Of a stretch of DNA of 64,000 nucleotides, positions 37,690-49,771 are shown in pieces (within the stretch, counting starts at the first letter, position 1; every line of letters begins with the position of its first letter). The notes under the pieces are model-generated. The model was not told the origin of the DNA. It made no database searches and saw nothing but the letters and a program-made list of their open reading frames with translations. This DNA is from Mallotus nudiflorus. Taxonomy: Eukaryota > Streptophyta > Magnoliopsida > Malpighiales > Euphorbiaceae. The stretch lies in the NCBI GenBank assembly GCA_947683625.1, contig CANTUR010000659.1, positions 538,501 to 602,500 on the forward strand, in the 5' to 3' direction. The translations under genes and the position numbers were made by a program.

Positions 37690-38549
37690 ATTTCCATCAA
37701 TTGCTTCGGTGGTCAATAGAATACTTTTATACTTCCCATACAAAAATGTGCCATCCACATACAAGACAGGTTTGCAAAATTTGAACACGTTAATGCATGG
37801 CTTGTATGCAATGAATATGCGCTTAAATTGTCTCACATCTTAAACAAAATGATAATTTATTATATGTGCCTCCCTTTCATAGTGCCAAAAAGAATCAGGA
37901 TTAGTAGACACAGCAGCATGCATAAAGTGACACAACAATTGATATGACTCATCCTAATCGCCCTATAAATTTACTATTGCTTTCTATTTTGCATGCCAAA
38001 CTTTCTTATATGTTGGTGTAATATTGAATCACTCCTTTAACCCTGTAAGCAATGCTTTGACCTTAATGTCTGATTGCTCCTGTACCATAGCGTGAATGTA
38101 ATTGGAAATAAATTCAGAGTTAAAATTTTGATTGTCTTAACTCTGGCCAGGGGCACTGTAGGTGTAGGGCCCATCATATCTAGTTATTTACCATTAACCA
38201 CTTGCTTTCTTCTTACTAGCTCGTAATCTCCAATTGCAGTTGAGCTTACAAACAACTATAATTGTATTCCTCTTCATTTCACAACTCTGAAATTGCCACC
38301 CAACTCGTATTGAATATATTGCAAGCTATTTTCACGACTTTTCTTGAGTTGCAAATTCTTTTGAAGGCTGCCAAAATATGTTATCAACATTTGAGGGATC
38401 CCAATTCACTTGCATTTTCTCAATATTAACCCACTCAAACTATGAACAAATATTAGGTAGATATGGTGTCACTTCTCTATTCAATCCTTCAACCAATCTA
38501 ACTATCTCATCATCATTACTATTACTATCATCGTCAACATCATCATCAT
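37690..38549 (-). pseudogene. MULE transposase, middle part
   Basis: Lies between solo LTR B and the plus-strand Tekay element, which both interrupt the same gene. From right to left it encodes the end of an acidic tract, a segment with a possible zinc-binding CNWRLRAS (near 38240), and the start of the DDE domain: FKFCKPVLYVDGTFLYGKYK at about 37770-37715, where the Asp of VDGTF is the first catalytic residue expected for MuDR-type transposases. Stops and at least one frame change break it. The gene continues at 49772-50321 (N-terminus) and at 33430-34574 (C-terminus). Confidence 0.85.
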
Positions 38550-40855
38550 TGTAATATCCCGTGTTTTTAAAAATATTTTTACACTGTACCGGGATATACA
38601 GTGTCAATAATTTTTATGCATTATACGATGTTTTTATGAGTTAATATGTATTTTAAACCTATTTTAATTACTGTGTCTTATATACAGTGTTTTACGTAAA
38701 ATTTTCCCGGGACTTTCATTTTCGGGGAATTTCCACGTAAACAATGTATTATTAATTATTTTAAATGTATTTACGGGTTTGCATGAACTCATACATATTT
38801 TTAAATTATTAAATAAAGCCTGTGTGTGTATATTTATTTAATTAGGGTTTATTATTACCCTAATATTTTATTATTTATTTATTATTATTTGATTATTTTA
38901 TTTATTATTAAATTATTAAAATTTATTATTTTATTATTAATTATTTATTAATATTTAATTATTTTAATTTATTTATTTTTTCTTTTTTTTTCTTTTCCTT
39001 TTTCTTTCTTTTTCTTTTTCTTTTTCTTTCCTTTTCTTTCTTTTTCTTTTTCTTCTTCTTCTTCTTTCTCTCCCGCGCCCGACGCCGACCACCATTTCCT
39101 CACCGCCGTTTCTCCCTCCTCCGGCCACCGTTTTCGACACCGCCGGTCTCTTTCTTCTCCTTGAGCTCCGGTGAGTGTGATTCTAGCTTTGGTTTGAGCT
39201 AAAATGGTCTAGAATTGCTTAGGTTTCGATTTGAAAATTTCGGCCTCTTTGGGTTTTCGATTTTTTTGAGCTTCGATTTGGATGATTCATGGAAAATTCC
39301 TTCACAAATGTTGTTCCTAGTAGCTTAATCTTCATGTATGAATTTTTACAGAATTTTTGGAGGTTGTTTGGATTTTTGGGTATTTTTGAATATTTTTAAT
39401 ATTATTTTCTAATTTTCGGAAATTAATTATTTAAATTATGAAATTGGAGTTTATGATTGAATTAGGTGTTGAAATGAATTATAGAAATTTATTTTGAATT
39501 TTTATGAATTTCTAAGTATTTATTTTTAATTATTGAAGTTTATGTGATTTTGTAAAATTAAGTTAATTATGTTTTAAATTGAATTTAATTGGTTAATTGA
39601 GTTTAATTATTGATATTATTGATAAATATATTGAGAAAATTAATTTTGGATAATTGTATGATTTTTGGTGAATTTTTGAAGTAATTTAGGTATATATATA
39701 TATATATATAGGGGTATTTTGGTAATTTTACCCTAAATTGTCTAAAAATGTAATTTAATTGGTTTTAATATTTATTTAAGGTATAAAAATGATTTCTACA
39801 AAATATCTAGTATTTTTAACTAATTAAAACTATTTTCCGGGAATTATTTTCAATTATATATATAATATACGGTTTTTCTAATAAAATGAGTTTTAATCGA
39901 TTTTTACAGTGTTTCAAGATTTATTATGTAATTTCTACGTATGAAATGTATTTTTATGATTTAAGGATATTTTTGGTATATTTGAATATATATTCTGTGT
40001 TTGTGGACCCCGGTCGACAGATTGTAGTCTGGAGTCCGACCGAGGGGTTGTGATTGATTGTGGTGTTTATTTTTGAAGTGTATTTTCTTTGCAGGGTTGG
40101 CTCTACTCTTTTGAGTAGAGAGATTTCCGTTTTACAGGGGAGGTTCTGCCGAATTTCCGGTAGAATTCTCGTAAAACGTGATATCCAGTCGAACCCTAAT
40201 TATGTTTCCGTATTTTAATACTCTAGATTGAATTCTAGGATTTCTGTTAGGGTTATTCTGATATCGATTAATTATTTCTTGTTTAGTTACGCCGAGACCG
40301 AGGGCTAGTGGACCAGGCCCGTCGGACCTGTCTCGTGGAGCGCATTAGGTGAGTTACTATATTATATATATATATGCTTAGGATGCATGATTTAGAAAAT
40401 GCATGTTTTATTTTGACTAAATATGCATAAATAATATGATTTATATTCAAGTATATTTTTGATATATTTTTGGTATATAATAAATTATATACATGTTTTA
40501 TTAATAAAATATATTTAAAATGTTTTTAAATATATTTTTAGTTTAATTCATGATTTGATTGGATTTATTTGACATATATATACTCAAAATATACCTGGTT
40601 TATGTTTGGTATATTTTCGGTATATATATGGTTTATATTGCTATTTCATTTATATCCATGCATCATTTATTTTTGTGAATGAATGTTTTATATTTAAGAA
40701 TGAAGGATATCAATAGAACGTGCTACCTAGTGGGCAGCACTAGGACCGAGTACGTACCGGTACGCCTATAGCTTTAGGCTATATTACTAACTTATTTATG
40801 GATATTGATTTGATTATGATTATTGATATGTGTGAGATGTGGTTTGGGTGTGATT

Positions 40856-40963
40856 GCTGGAGCTCGGTTGACCAAGTGTCTCGGGGCCAATCACACTGGC
40901 AGTCCGACTGCTGGAGCTCGGTTGACTTAGTGTCTCGGGGCCAGTCTACTGTCCAAATGGATT
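40856..40963 (+). repeat. 54-bp tandem duplication in the LTR, with W-box cores
   Basis: GCTGGAGCTCGGTTGAC starts both copies (40856 and 40910). Copy 1 contains TTGACC (40868-40873) and copy 2 TTGACT (40922-40927), both W-box cores. The same pair is present in all six LTRs, with the cores mutated in solo LTR A. Confidence 0.9.
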
Positions 40964-41209
40964 AAGTGGATATATTTGGTATAAGTGAGCCTGTATGGCC
41001 AGAGTGTTGTTTAACACTATTTTCTGAGGTTGCGATATTCTAGGGTTCTATGTGATCCTTCATAAAAGTTGATTTTCAAACAAAGTATATAAAATGATTT
41101 TTCTGCATCTGTATGAACTTGCCTGCATATATACATATTACTCATATACTATTGACTGTATGCATTATCACTTAGAGTGTATGTATATATATTATAGTAA
41201 TTCACTCAG

Positions 41210-41268
41210 TGAGGTCTGACTCCCCTCCGTTGACTATTTTTCAGGAGAGTCAACTTCCTCAGACCTCA
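41210..41268. promoter_or_regulatory. Conserved 59-bp nested stem-loop with inverted W-box cores
   Basis: Outer arms TGAGGTCTGA (41210-41219) and TCAGACCTCA (41259-41268) enclose inner arms GTTGACT (41229-41235) and AGTCAAC (41248-41254). TTGACT is the WRKY-binding W-box core. A regulatory role is inferred from conservation and motif content only. Confidence 0.6.
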
Positions 41269-41650
41269 GTAGCAGGTCGATACGCCAGATTTCTTCCGCC
41301 CCGGCTTCTTTATGTAAATTATATACTTGAGTCTTATTTATTTTATCTAGACACTACAGTAGTTGTGAAATAAAGTATTTGTTTTAAAGAGATGTATTAT
41401 AGTAAAACTGGATTTGTATAAAGATTATACATTTATGAGATTATATATGCGATGTGATGAGTTTTGAATTGAATCCAGTTGATATGGATGATATTGTAAT
41501 ATTTATGATTTTATTTTCCGCTGCATATTATATTTTTATTGTTATTATTGCATATTTATTTTATTTTTAGGCTTGCTACGGGTTCTGGATTCGAAAGAAT
41601 TCCCGTTCCCTAGCGCCGGTCATGGCCCCTGTTTTGGGTCGTGACAAAGT

Positions 41651-41662
41651 TGGTATCAGAGC
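41651..41662 (+). other. Primer binding site, initiator Met tRNA
   Basis: TGGTATCAGAGC, four bases after the LTR end; the usual Ty3/gypsy and copia PBS complementary to the 3' end of initiator tRNA-Met. Confidence 0.95.
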
Positions 41663-41860
41663 GAAGTTCGTATCTGAGTGGAGTTCTGTGTCAGGGCTTA
41701 GTTATGTGAGTTGTGGCCCTAGTTTTAAAGTTGTGTTTTCTGTTGGACTACTGCAGTGTATTAGGTTCGAGTATGTCTTGATGAGTATTCCTTGCTGTAG
41801 TTTTCAGCGTTATTCCTCCGTTGTCTGTTTCGTCTGAATCTTTCCGTTTGTCTTTTTAGA

Positions 41861-44800
41861 ATGAGGAGGCGAGCGCGTGTCGCTCCACCGGTCGTTGAGG
41901 CCGAGGATGATGAGTCTTTTCAGGATGAGGTTTTACCTCCTGAGCAGCCAGTTAGGCGTAGAGGTCGTGGCAGGGGTAGACCTCGAGGAGCGGCAGGTCG
42001 CCGTAGGCAGAGAGAGTTACAGGATGAGGAGCCTGTTGAGCCTGAGTTTGATGTTCCTGTTCCTCCAGTTGTTCAGCCTGTTCAGCCTGCCTATCAGCAG
42101 GGTATGTCTGACCCTGAGGCAGCTTTGTTCTATGCCAGAGTTGGCAGGATTGCTTTTGATGGTACTTCTGATCCTTTAGATTTTCTGCATGCGATTGAGA
42201 CTAGGACTCGGACTGCTCATACCGAGTACCAGAGGATCATGATTGTTGAGTTGTCTGTCGAGGGATCAGCTTTAGATTGGTTCATTCAGATGATCCAGCC
42301 TTATATGATGACGATGACATGGGTTCAGTTTCGAGAGCGATTCATGAGGAGATTTTGTCCAGAGCCTCTTCGTTTGAGCTATCGTCTTCGTCTGACTAGT
42401 ATTTCTCGTGGAGATCGATCTGTAGAGGAGTATACCTGAGAGTTTCTTCGTCTGGGTAGATATGCTGAGGATCTGATGCGAGATCAGTATTTCACTGTTA
42501 CTACGTATGTTACTGGTTTGGGTTCAGCTTTTGCTGGTATGCCTACAACAGGTCTTACTCTCGAGTCGGTGATTGAACTAGCTAAGGAGATTGAGCTGAG
42601 GTTAGTTAGGCAGGGAGCGATGCCTGATTATTACCAGTTGGGAGTTCAGTCGAGTGGATTGCAGGCTACTCCGTATTCGAGTTTTCATGTTGGTTCGAGT
42701 AGTCAGCAGCGAGGTTCGACTCAGCAGAGTCAGAGACAGTAGCAGCGAGTGCATCGGAGCAGTAGACATGGCCGTGGAGGTCAGCGTAGATCGTTTAGAT
42801 TTGGGTCAGGTGCTTCGAGCAGCAGCAGTGGTCGTAGTTCTGGATCAGCGGCCAGTGTTTGTCAGACTTGTGGTAGAGTCCATCAGGGACCGTGTTATCT
42901 GACACCGTTGACATGTTTCAGATGCGGGCAGACAGGACATTTTGACAGATCGTGTCCTTACCCCGGATATCAACAGCAGCAGATTTTGCGATTCCCACAG
43001 CAGTCGATTGCTAGTGCAGCACCCATGCCATTTCAGTTACCACCAGCCCAGCATCAGAGTTCTACTCAGTTTGTTCCACAGCAGAGTCGTGGTAGAGGTA
43101 CTAGAGGAGGTGCCAGAGGTGTTGGCCAGGCTTCTACCAGTCAGCAGGGAGGTCGAGGCCAGGCCAGAGTTTTTCATCTGACTCAGCAGGATGCTCAGGC
43201 ATCTAATGCAGTCGTGGCAGGTATTCTTTCTGTTTGTTACCTGGATGCTTTGGTTTTATTTGATCCGGGTGCCACGCATTCATTTGTTTCTCCCATTTTT
43301 GCTTCTAAATCTTGTTGGCAAGCTTCGAGGATGGCTTTTCCTTTGTCTGTTGCCACTCCTCTGAGTGATTCTTTGGACGCCGATATTGTTCTTTCTGGTT
43401 GTCCAGTTCTCGTGGGAGATAGAGAATTATCCGCTGATTTGATTTTGTTGGATGTGATGGAGTTTGATGTTATTTTGGGAATGGATTGGTTATCCTAGCA
43501 TTATGCCGTGGTTGATTGCAGGAATAAGGAGGTGATTTTCAGAATTCCTGGTGAAGTAGAATTTAAGTTTGTTGGTGACAGGAGTTCAGCACCTCAGAAT
43601 CTTATTTCTGTTATTTCAGCTAGGAAGTTGTTGAGGAAAGGTTGTCAGGGGTTTTTGGCATTGGTTAGGGATACGTCAGTGGAGAAGTTGTCACTTACAG
43701 ATGTTCCGGTTGCTTGTGAGTTTCCTGATGTTTTTCCCGAGGAGTTGCCAGGTTTACCACCTCATAGAGAGATTGAGTTCTGTATAGATGTGGTTCCAGG
43801 TATTACTCCTATATCTATGCCACCTTATCGTATGGCTCCTGCAGAGTTGAGAGAGTTGAAGGAGTAGTTGCAAGAGTTGTTGGATAAAGGCTTCGTCAGA
43901 CCTAGTGTTTCCCCTTGGGGTGCACCAGTCTTGTTTGTGAAGAAGAAGGATGGTACCCTGAGACTGTGCATTGACTACAGAGAGCTTAATAAGGTGACAG
44001 TGAAGAACAAGTATCCTCTCCCGAGGATAGATGATTTATTTGATCAGCTCCAGGGTGCATAGTTCTTTTCTAAGGTTGACTTGAGGTCGGGTTATCATCA
44101 GCTGTGGATCAGTGAAGCTGATATTCCTAAGACAGCGTTCCGCACTCGATATGGTCATTATGAGTTTCTGGTGATGTCTTTTGGTTTGACTAATGCACCA
44201 GCAGCTTTTATGGACCTGATGAACAGAGTATTCCGACCGTATGTGGATCAGTTTATGGTAGTCTTCATTGATGATATACTGGTATATTCGAGGAGTATGG
44301 AAGAGCACGTATATCATTTGAGGATTGTACTACAGACACTGAGAGATCATCAGCTTTATGCTAAATTCTCGAAGTGTGATTTCTGGATGGAGAGTGTTTC
44401 TTTTCTTGGACACGTAGTGTCTAAAGAAGGTATTCAGGTTGATCCACAGAAGATTGAAGCAGTATCTGAGTGGCCTAGACCTACTTCAGTTACTGAGATT
44501 CGGAGTTTTCTGGGTTTAGCCGGGTATTATAGGCGGTTTGTGCAGGATTTTTCCAGGATAGCAGCCCCTATGACTCGCTTGACTCAGAAGAAGGTTAGAT
44601 TTGAGTGGTCAGAAGCTTGTGAGAACAGTTTTCAATTGTTGAAGGAGAAGTTGACCACAGCGCCAGTATTAGCTTTGCCTAATAGTGTGGATAAGTTCAC
44701 AGTTTACTGTGATGCCTCTAGAATTGGTCTTGGTTGTGTGTTGATGCAGAATGGAAGGGTGATAGCCTATGCTTCGAGGTAGTTGAAGAAGCATGAGCAG

Positions 44801-46612
44801 AACTATCCCACACATGATCTAGAGATGGCTGCAGTGATCTTTGCTTTGAAGATTTGGAGACATTATTTGTATGGGGTGACTTGTGAGATATTTACTGATC
44901 ACAAGAGCCTTAAGTACATTTTCCAGCAGCGAGATTTGAATCTGAGGCAGAGAAGATGGTTGGAATTGTTGAAGGATTATGATTGTGAGATTCTTTACCA
45001 TCCGGGTAAAGCTAATGTGGTAGCAGATGCCTTGAGTAGGAAGTCCTCAGGTAGTCTTGCTCACATTGGTGTTGAGAGGAGATCATTGATCCAAGAATTG
45101 CATTTGATGGTGGATCAAGGTCTGATGATGAAGATCAGTAGATCAGGTGGACTGTTAGCTCAGTTTAAAGTACGATCTGTGCTAAGGGATAGGATTAAAG
45201 CAGCTCAGAGCCGAGATCCTATTCTAGAAGAGCTTGCAGAGAATGTCAGAGCAGGGAAGTTCACTGATTTCACACTCGATGATGATGGTGTGTTGTGGAT
45301 CAGTGGTAGATTGTGTGTTCCCGATGTGGATGATTTGAGAGAGGAGATTTTAGAGGAAGCACATTCTACAGCTTACAGCGTTCATCCTGGTGTTACTAAG
45401 ATGTACCACAGTATCAGAGATCTATACTGGTGGGATGGATTGAAGAAGGATGTTGCTGATTATGTTGCTAAGTGCTTGACGTGTCAGCAAGTGAAAGCCG
45501 AACATCAGAAGCCTTCTGGGAAGCTTCAGCCTCTTCCTATTCCCGAGTGGAAGTGGGAAAGGATAGCTATGGATTTTGTGGTCGGTTTACCTCGTTCGAA
45601 GGATGGATACGATTCCATCTGGGTGATTGTAGACAGATTAACGAAGTCTGCACATTTCTTGCCTGTGAAAGCCACATATTCAGTTGCTAGATTGGCGAAG
45701 TTGTACATGAAGCATATTGTATGCCTTCATGGAGTACCTGTGTCCATTGTGTCAGATAGAGGTTCGGTGTTTACTTCTCGTTTTTGGCAGAAGTTGCAGG
45801 AAGCGATGGGCACTAGGTTGGATTTCAGTACTGCTTTTCATCCTCAGACAGATGGTCAGTCTGAGAGGATGATCCAGACACTGGAAGATATGTTGAGGAT
45901 GTGTGTCTTGGATTTGAGAGGTAGCTGGGATGATCATTTGTCGCTTGTTGAGTTTGCATATAATAACAGCTACCATAGCAGTATTGGCATGGCACCATAT
46001 GAGGCGTTGTATGGAAGGAAGTGTAGATCCCCATTGAGTTGGGATGAGATTGGTGAGAGAGCTTTGACTGGACCAGAGATGGTTCAAGATGCTGCAGAGA
46101 AAGTCGCCGTGATCAAGCGCAGGTTAGAGACCGCAGTTAGCAGACAGAAGAGTTATGCGGATCCTAGGCGCAGAGATGTGGAGTTTCAGGTTGGAGATTT
46201 CGTTTTTCTGAAAGTATCTCCGATGAAGGGTGTGATGAGATTTAGCAGGAAGGGTAAGTTAGCACCGAGATACATTGGACCGTTTGAGATTCTGGAGAGA
46301 ATTGGCACTGTTGCATATCGGTTGGATTTGCCTCCGAGTATGTCACAAGTGCATCCAGTATTTCATATCTCGATGTTGAGGAAGTATATCTCAGATCCTT
46401 CACACGTGTTGCAACCTGACAGTGTGGAAGTGAGTGAAGATTTGACGTTTGTGGAAGAACCTGTGGCGATCGTAGATTTTCAAGTTCGATAGTTGCGATC
46501 GAAGCAGATTCCGATGGACAAGGTTTTGTGGCGTAGCGACAGAGTTGAAGAGCATACGTGGGAGACTGAAGCTGAGATGCGAGCTTCTTACCCGTATCTC
46601 TTTCCTTCCTGA
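41861..46612 (+). pseudogene. gag-pol: gag-pol polyprotein of the plus-strand Tekay element, seven nonsense changes
   Basis: One continuous frame of 1583 codons from ATG 41861 to TGA 46610-46612. Gag core about 42120-42560; CCHC knuckle CFRCGQTGHFDRSC at 42914-42955; protease DPGATHSFVS from 43262; RT with LFVKKKDGTLRLCIDYRELN and catalytic FIDDILVYS (44264-44290); RNase H from FTVYCDAS (44696) to ADALSRK (45045); integrase HHCC from about 45362, core to about 45960, GPF/Y module near 46250-46390; then a chromodomain-like tail (IPMDKVLWRSDRVEEHTWE) to the end, which in chromoviruses steers integration to heterochromatin. Stops: TGA 42437, TAG 42740, 43496, 43865, 44060, 44780 and 46490. The minus-strand copy reads Arg (CGA) or Gln (CAG) at each aligned position. 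Without these it would be full length. Confidence 0.95.
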
Positions 46613-46653
46613 TTCTGTAATCTTGTTTTTAGAATTCGGGGACAAATTCTTGT

Positions 46654-46667
46654 AAGGGGGGGAAGAC
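46654..46667 (+). other. Polypurine tract, plus-strand Tekay element
   Basis: AAGGGGGGGAAGAC directly before the 3' LTR. Confidence 0.9.
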
Positions 46668-49600
46668 TGTAATATCCCGTGTTTTTAAAAATATTTTTAC
46701 ACTGTACCGGGATATACAGTGTCAATAATTTTTATGCATTATACGATGTTTTTATGAGTTAATATGTATTTTAAACCTATTTTAATTACTGTGTCTTATA
46801 TACAGTGTTTTACGTAAAATTTTCCCGGGGACTTTCATTTTCGGGAAAATTTTCACGTAAACAATGTATTATTAATTATTTTAAATGTATTTACGGGTTT
46901 GCATGAACACATACATATTTTTAAATTATTAAATAAAGCCTGTGTGTGTATATTTATTTAATTAGGGTTTATTATTACCCTAATATTTTATTATTTATTT
47001 ATTATTATTTGATTATTTTATTTATTATTAAATTATTAAAATTTATTATTTTATTATTAATTATTTATTAATATTTAATTATTTTAATTTATTTTCTTTT
47101 TTTTTTCTTTTTTTTTCTTTTCCTTTTTCTTTCTTTTTCTTTTTCTTTTTCTTTCCTTTTCTTTCTTTTTCTTTTTCTTCTTCTTCTTCTTTCTCTCCCG
47201 CGCCCGACGCCGACCACCATTTCCTCACCGCCGTTTCTCCCTCCTCCGGCCACCGTTTTCGACACCGCCGGTCTCTTTCTTCTCCTTGAGCTCCGGTGAG
47301 TGTGATTCTAGCTTTGGTTTGAGCTAAAATGGTCTAGAATTGCTTAGGTTTCGATTTGAAAATTTCGGCCTCTTTGGGTTTTCGATTTTTTTGAGCTTCG
47401 ATTTGGATGATTCATGGAAAATTCCTTCACAAATGTTGTTCCTAGTAGCTTAATCTTCATGTATGAATTTTTACAGAATTTTTGGAGGTTGTTTGGATTT
47501 TTGGGTATTTTTGAATATTTTAATATTATTTTCTAATTTTCGGAAATTAATTATTTAAATTATGAAATTGGAGTTTATGGTTGAATTAGGTGTTGAAATG
47601 AATTATAGAAATTTATTTGGAATTTTTATGAATTTCTAAGTATTTATTTTTAATTATTGAAGTTTATGTGATTTTGTAAAATTAAGTTAATTATGTTTTA
47701 AATTGAATTTAATTGGTTAATTGAGTTTAATTATTGATATTATTGATAAATATATTGAGAAAATTAATTTTGGATAATTGTATGATTTTTGGTGAATTTT
47801 TGAAGTAATTTAGGTATATATATATATATAGGGGTATTTTGGTAATTTTACCCTAAATTGTCTAAAAATGTAATTTAATTGGTTTTAATATTTATTTAAG
47901 GTATAAAAATGATTTCTACAAAATATCTAGTATTTTTAACTAATTAAAACTATTTTCCGGGAATTATTTTCAATTATATATATAATATACGGTTTTTCTA
48001 ATAAAATGAGTTTTAATCGATTTTTACAGTGTTTCAAGATTTATTATGTAATTTCTACGTATGAAATGTATTTTTATGATTTAAGGATATTTTTGGTATA
48101 TTTGAATATATATTCTGTGTTTGTGGACCCCGGTCGACAGATTGTAGTCTGGAGTCCGACCGAGGGGTTGTGATTGATTGTGGTGTTTATTTTTGAAGTG
48201 TATTTTCTTTGCAGGGTTGGCTCTACTCTTTTGAGTAGAGAGATGTCCGTTTTACAGGGGAGGTTCTGCCGAATTTCCGGTAGAATTCTCGTAAAACGTG
48301 ATATCCAGTCGAACCCTAATTCTGTTTCCGTATTTTAATACTCTAGATTGAATTCTAGGATTTCTGTTAGGGTTATTCTGATATCGATTAATTATTTCTT
48401 GTTTAGTTACGCCGAGACCGAGGGCTAGTGGACCAGGCCCGTCGGACCTGTCTCGTGGAGCGCATTAGGTGAGTTACTATATTATATATATATATGCTTA
48501 GGATGCATGATTTAGAAAATGCATGTTTTATTTTGACTAAATATGCATAAATAATATGATTTATATTCAAGTATATTTTTGATATATTTTTGGTATATAA
48601 TAAATTATATACATGTTTTATTAATAAAATATATTTAAAATGTTTTTAAATATATTTTTAGTTTAATTCATGATTTGATTGGATTTATTTGACATATATA
48701 TACTCAAAATATACCTGGTTTATGTTTGGTATATTTTCGGTATATATATGGTTTATATTGCTATTTCATTTATATCCATGCATCATTTATTTTTGTGAAT
48801 GAATGTTTTATATTTAAGAATGAAGGATATCAATAGAACGTGCTACCTAGTGGGCAGCACTAGGACCGAGTACGTACCGGTACGCCTATAGCTTTAGGCT
48901 ATATTACTAACTTATTTATGGATATTGATTTGATTATGATTATTGATATGTGTGAGATGTGGTTTGGGTGTGATTGCTGGAGCTCGGTTGACCAAGTGTC
49001 TCGGGGCCAATCACACTGGCAGTCAGACTGCTGGAGCTCGGTTGACTTAGTGTCTCGGGGCCAGTCTACTGTCCAAATGGATTAAGTGGATATATTTGGT
49101 ATAAGTGAGCCTGTATGGCCAGAGTGTTGTTTAACACTATTTTCTGAGGTTGCGATATTCTAGGGTTCTATGTGATCCTTCATAAAATTTGATTTTCAGA
49201 CAAAGTATATAAAATGATTTTTCTGCATCTGTATGAACTTGCCTGTATATATACATATTACTCATATACTGTTGACTGTATGCATTATCACTTAGAGTGT
49301 ATGTATATATATTATAGTAATTCACTCAGTGAGGTCTGACTCCCCTCCGTTGACTATTTTTCAGGAGAGTCAACTTCCTCAGACCTCAGTAGCAGGTCGA
49401 TACGCCGGATTTCTTTCGCCCCGGCTTCTTTATGTAAATTATATACTTGAGTCTTATTTATTTTATCTAGACACTGCAGTAGTTGTGAAATAAAGTATTT
49501 GTTTTAAAGAGATGTATTATAGTAAAACTGGATTTGTATAAAGATTATACATTTATGAGATTATATATGCGATGTGATGAGTTTTGAATTGAATCCAGTT

Positions 49601-49766
49601 GATATGGATGATATTGTAATATTTATGATTTTATTTTCCGCTGCATATTATATTTTTATTGTTATTATTGCATATTTATTTTATTTTTAGGCTTGCTACG
49701 GGTTCCGGATTCGAAAGAATTCCCATTCCCTAGCGCTGGTCATGGCCCCTGTTTTGGGTCGTGACA
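46668..49766 (+). repeat. 3' LTR, plus-strand Tekay element
   Basis: 3099 bp, nearly identical to the 5' LTR. Stem-loop at 49330-49388, palindrome CGTACCGGTACG at 48873-48884, pyrimidine tract at about 47093-47195. Differences include a changed base in the duplicated module and small changes at the 3' end (CCCATTCCC for CCCGTTCCC). Confidence 0.97.
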
Positions 49767-49771
49767 ATCAT

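Larger units (their letters stand above)
38550..41646 (+). repeat. 5' LTR, plus-strand Tekay element
   Basis: 3097 bp, TGTAATATCCCG...TCGTGACA. Features: inverted repeats in the first 60 bases, a pyrimidine tract at 38980-39070, a GC-rich block ending CTCCGGTGAGTGTG at about 39180, a 12-base palindrome CGTACCGGTACG (40753-40764), a 54-bp duplication (40856-40963) and the 59-bp stem-loop (41210-41268). The promoter start and polyadenylation site cannot be fixed from sequence alone. Confidence 0.97.
38550..49766 (+). mobile_element. Tekay/Del-type chromovirus retrotransposon, full length, plus strand
   Basis: 11.2 kb with LTRs at 38550-41646 and 46668-49766, initiator-Met PBS, single gag-pol frame and PPT. 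The flanks atcat (38545-38549) and atcat (49767-49771) are a perfect 5-bp target duplication. LTRs of 3.1 kb, domain order gag-protease-RT-RNase H-integrase and a C-terminal chromodomain-like tail point to the Tekay (Del) clade. The two LTRs differ by about 20 substitutions plus a few length changes by eye, so the insertion is fairly young. The coding frame has seven nonsense changes and no frameshift. It sits in an ATC-rich acidic-coding tract of the MULE transposase. Confidence 0.97.

Noticed and set aside
42654..42902. Alternative plus-strand frames over the Ser/Gln-rich gag region (also 41877-42179 and 42942-43181)
   Set aside because: Overlap the true gag frame; repetitive codons keep other phases open. 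Similar shadows appear in the sister copy.
44036..44317. Minus-strand frame antisense to RT in the plus-strand Tekay element
   Set aside because: Shadow of the conserved RT coding frame; no independent support.
41861..46612. Programmed TAG readthrough or RNA editing to explain six in-frame TAG codons
   Set aside because: Stops fall at ordinary Gln sites inside conserved domains, the sister copy has Gln at each, and one stop is TGA; mutation is simpler.
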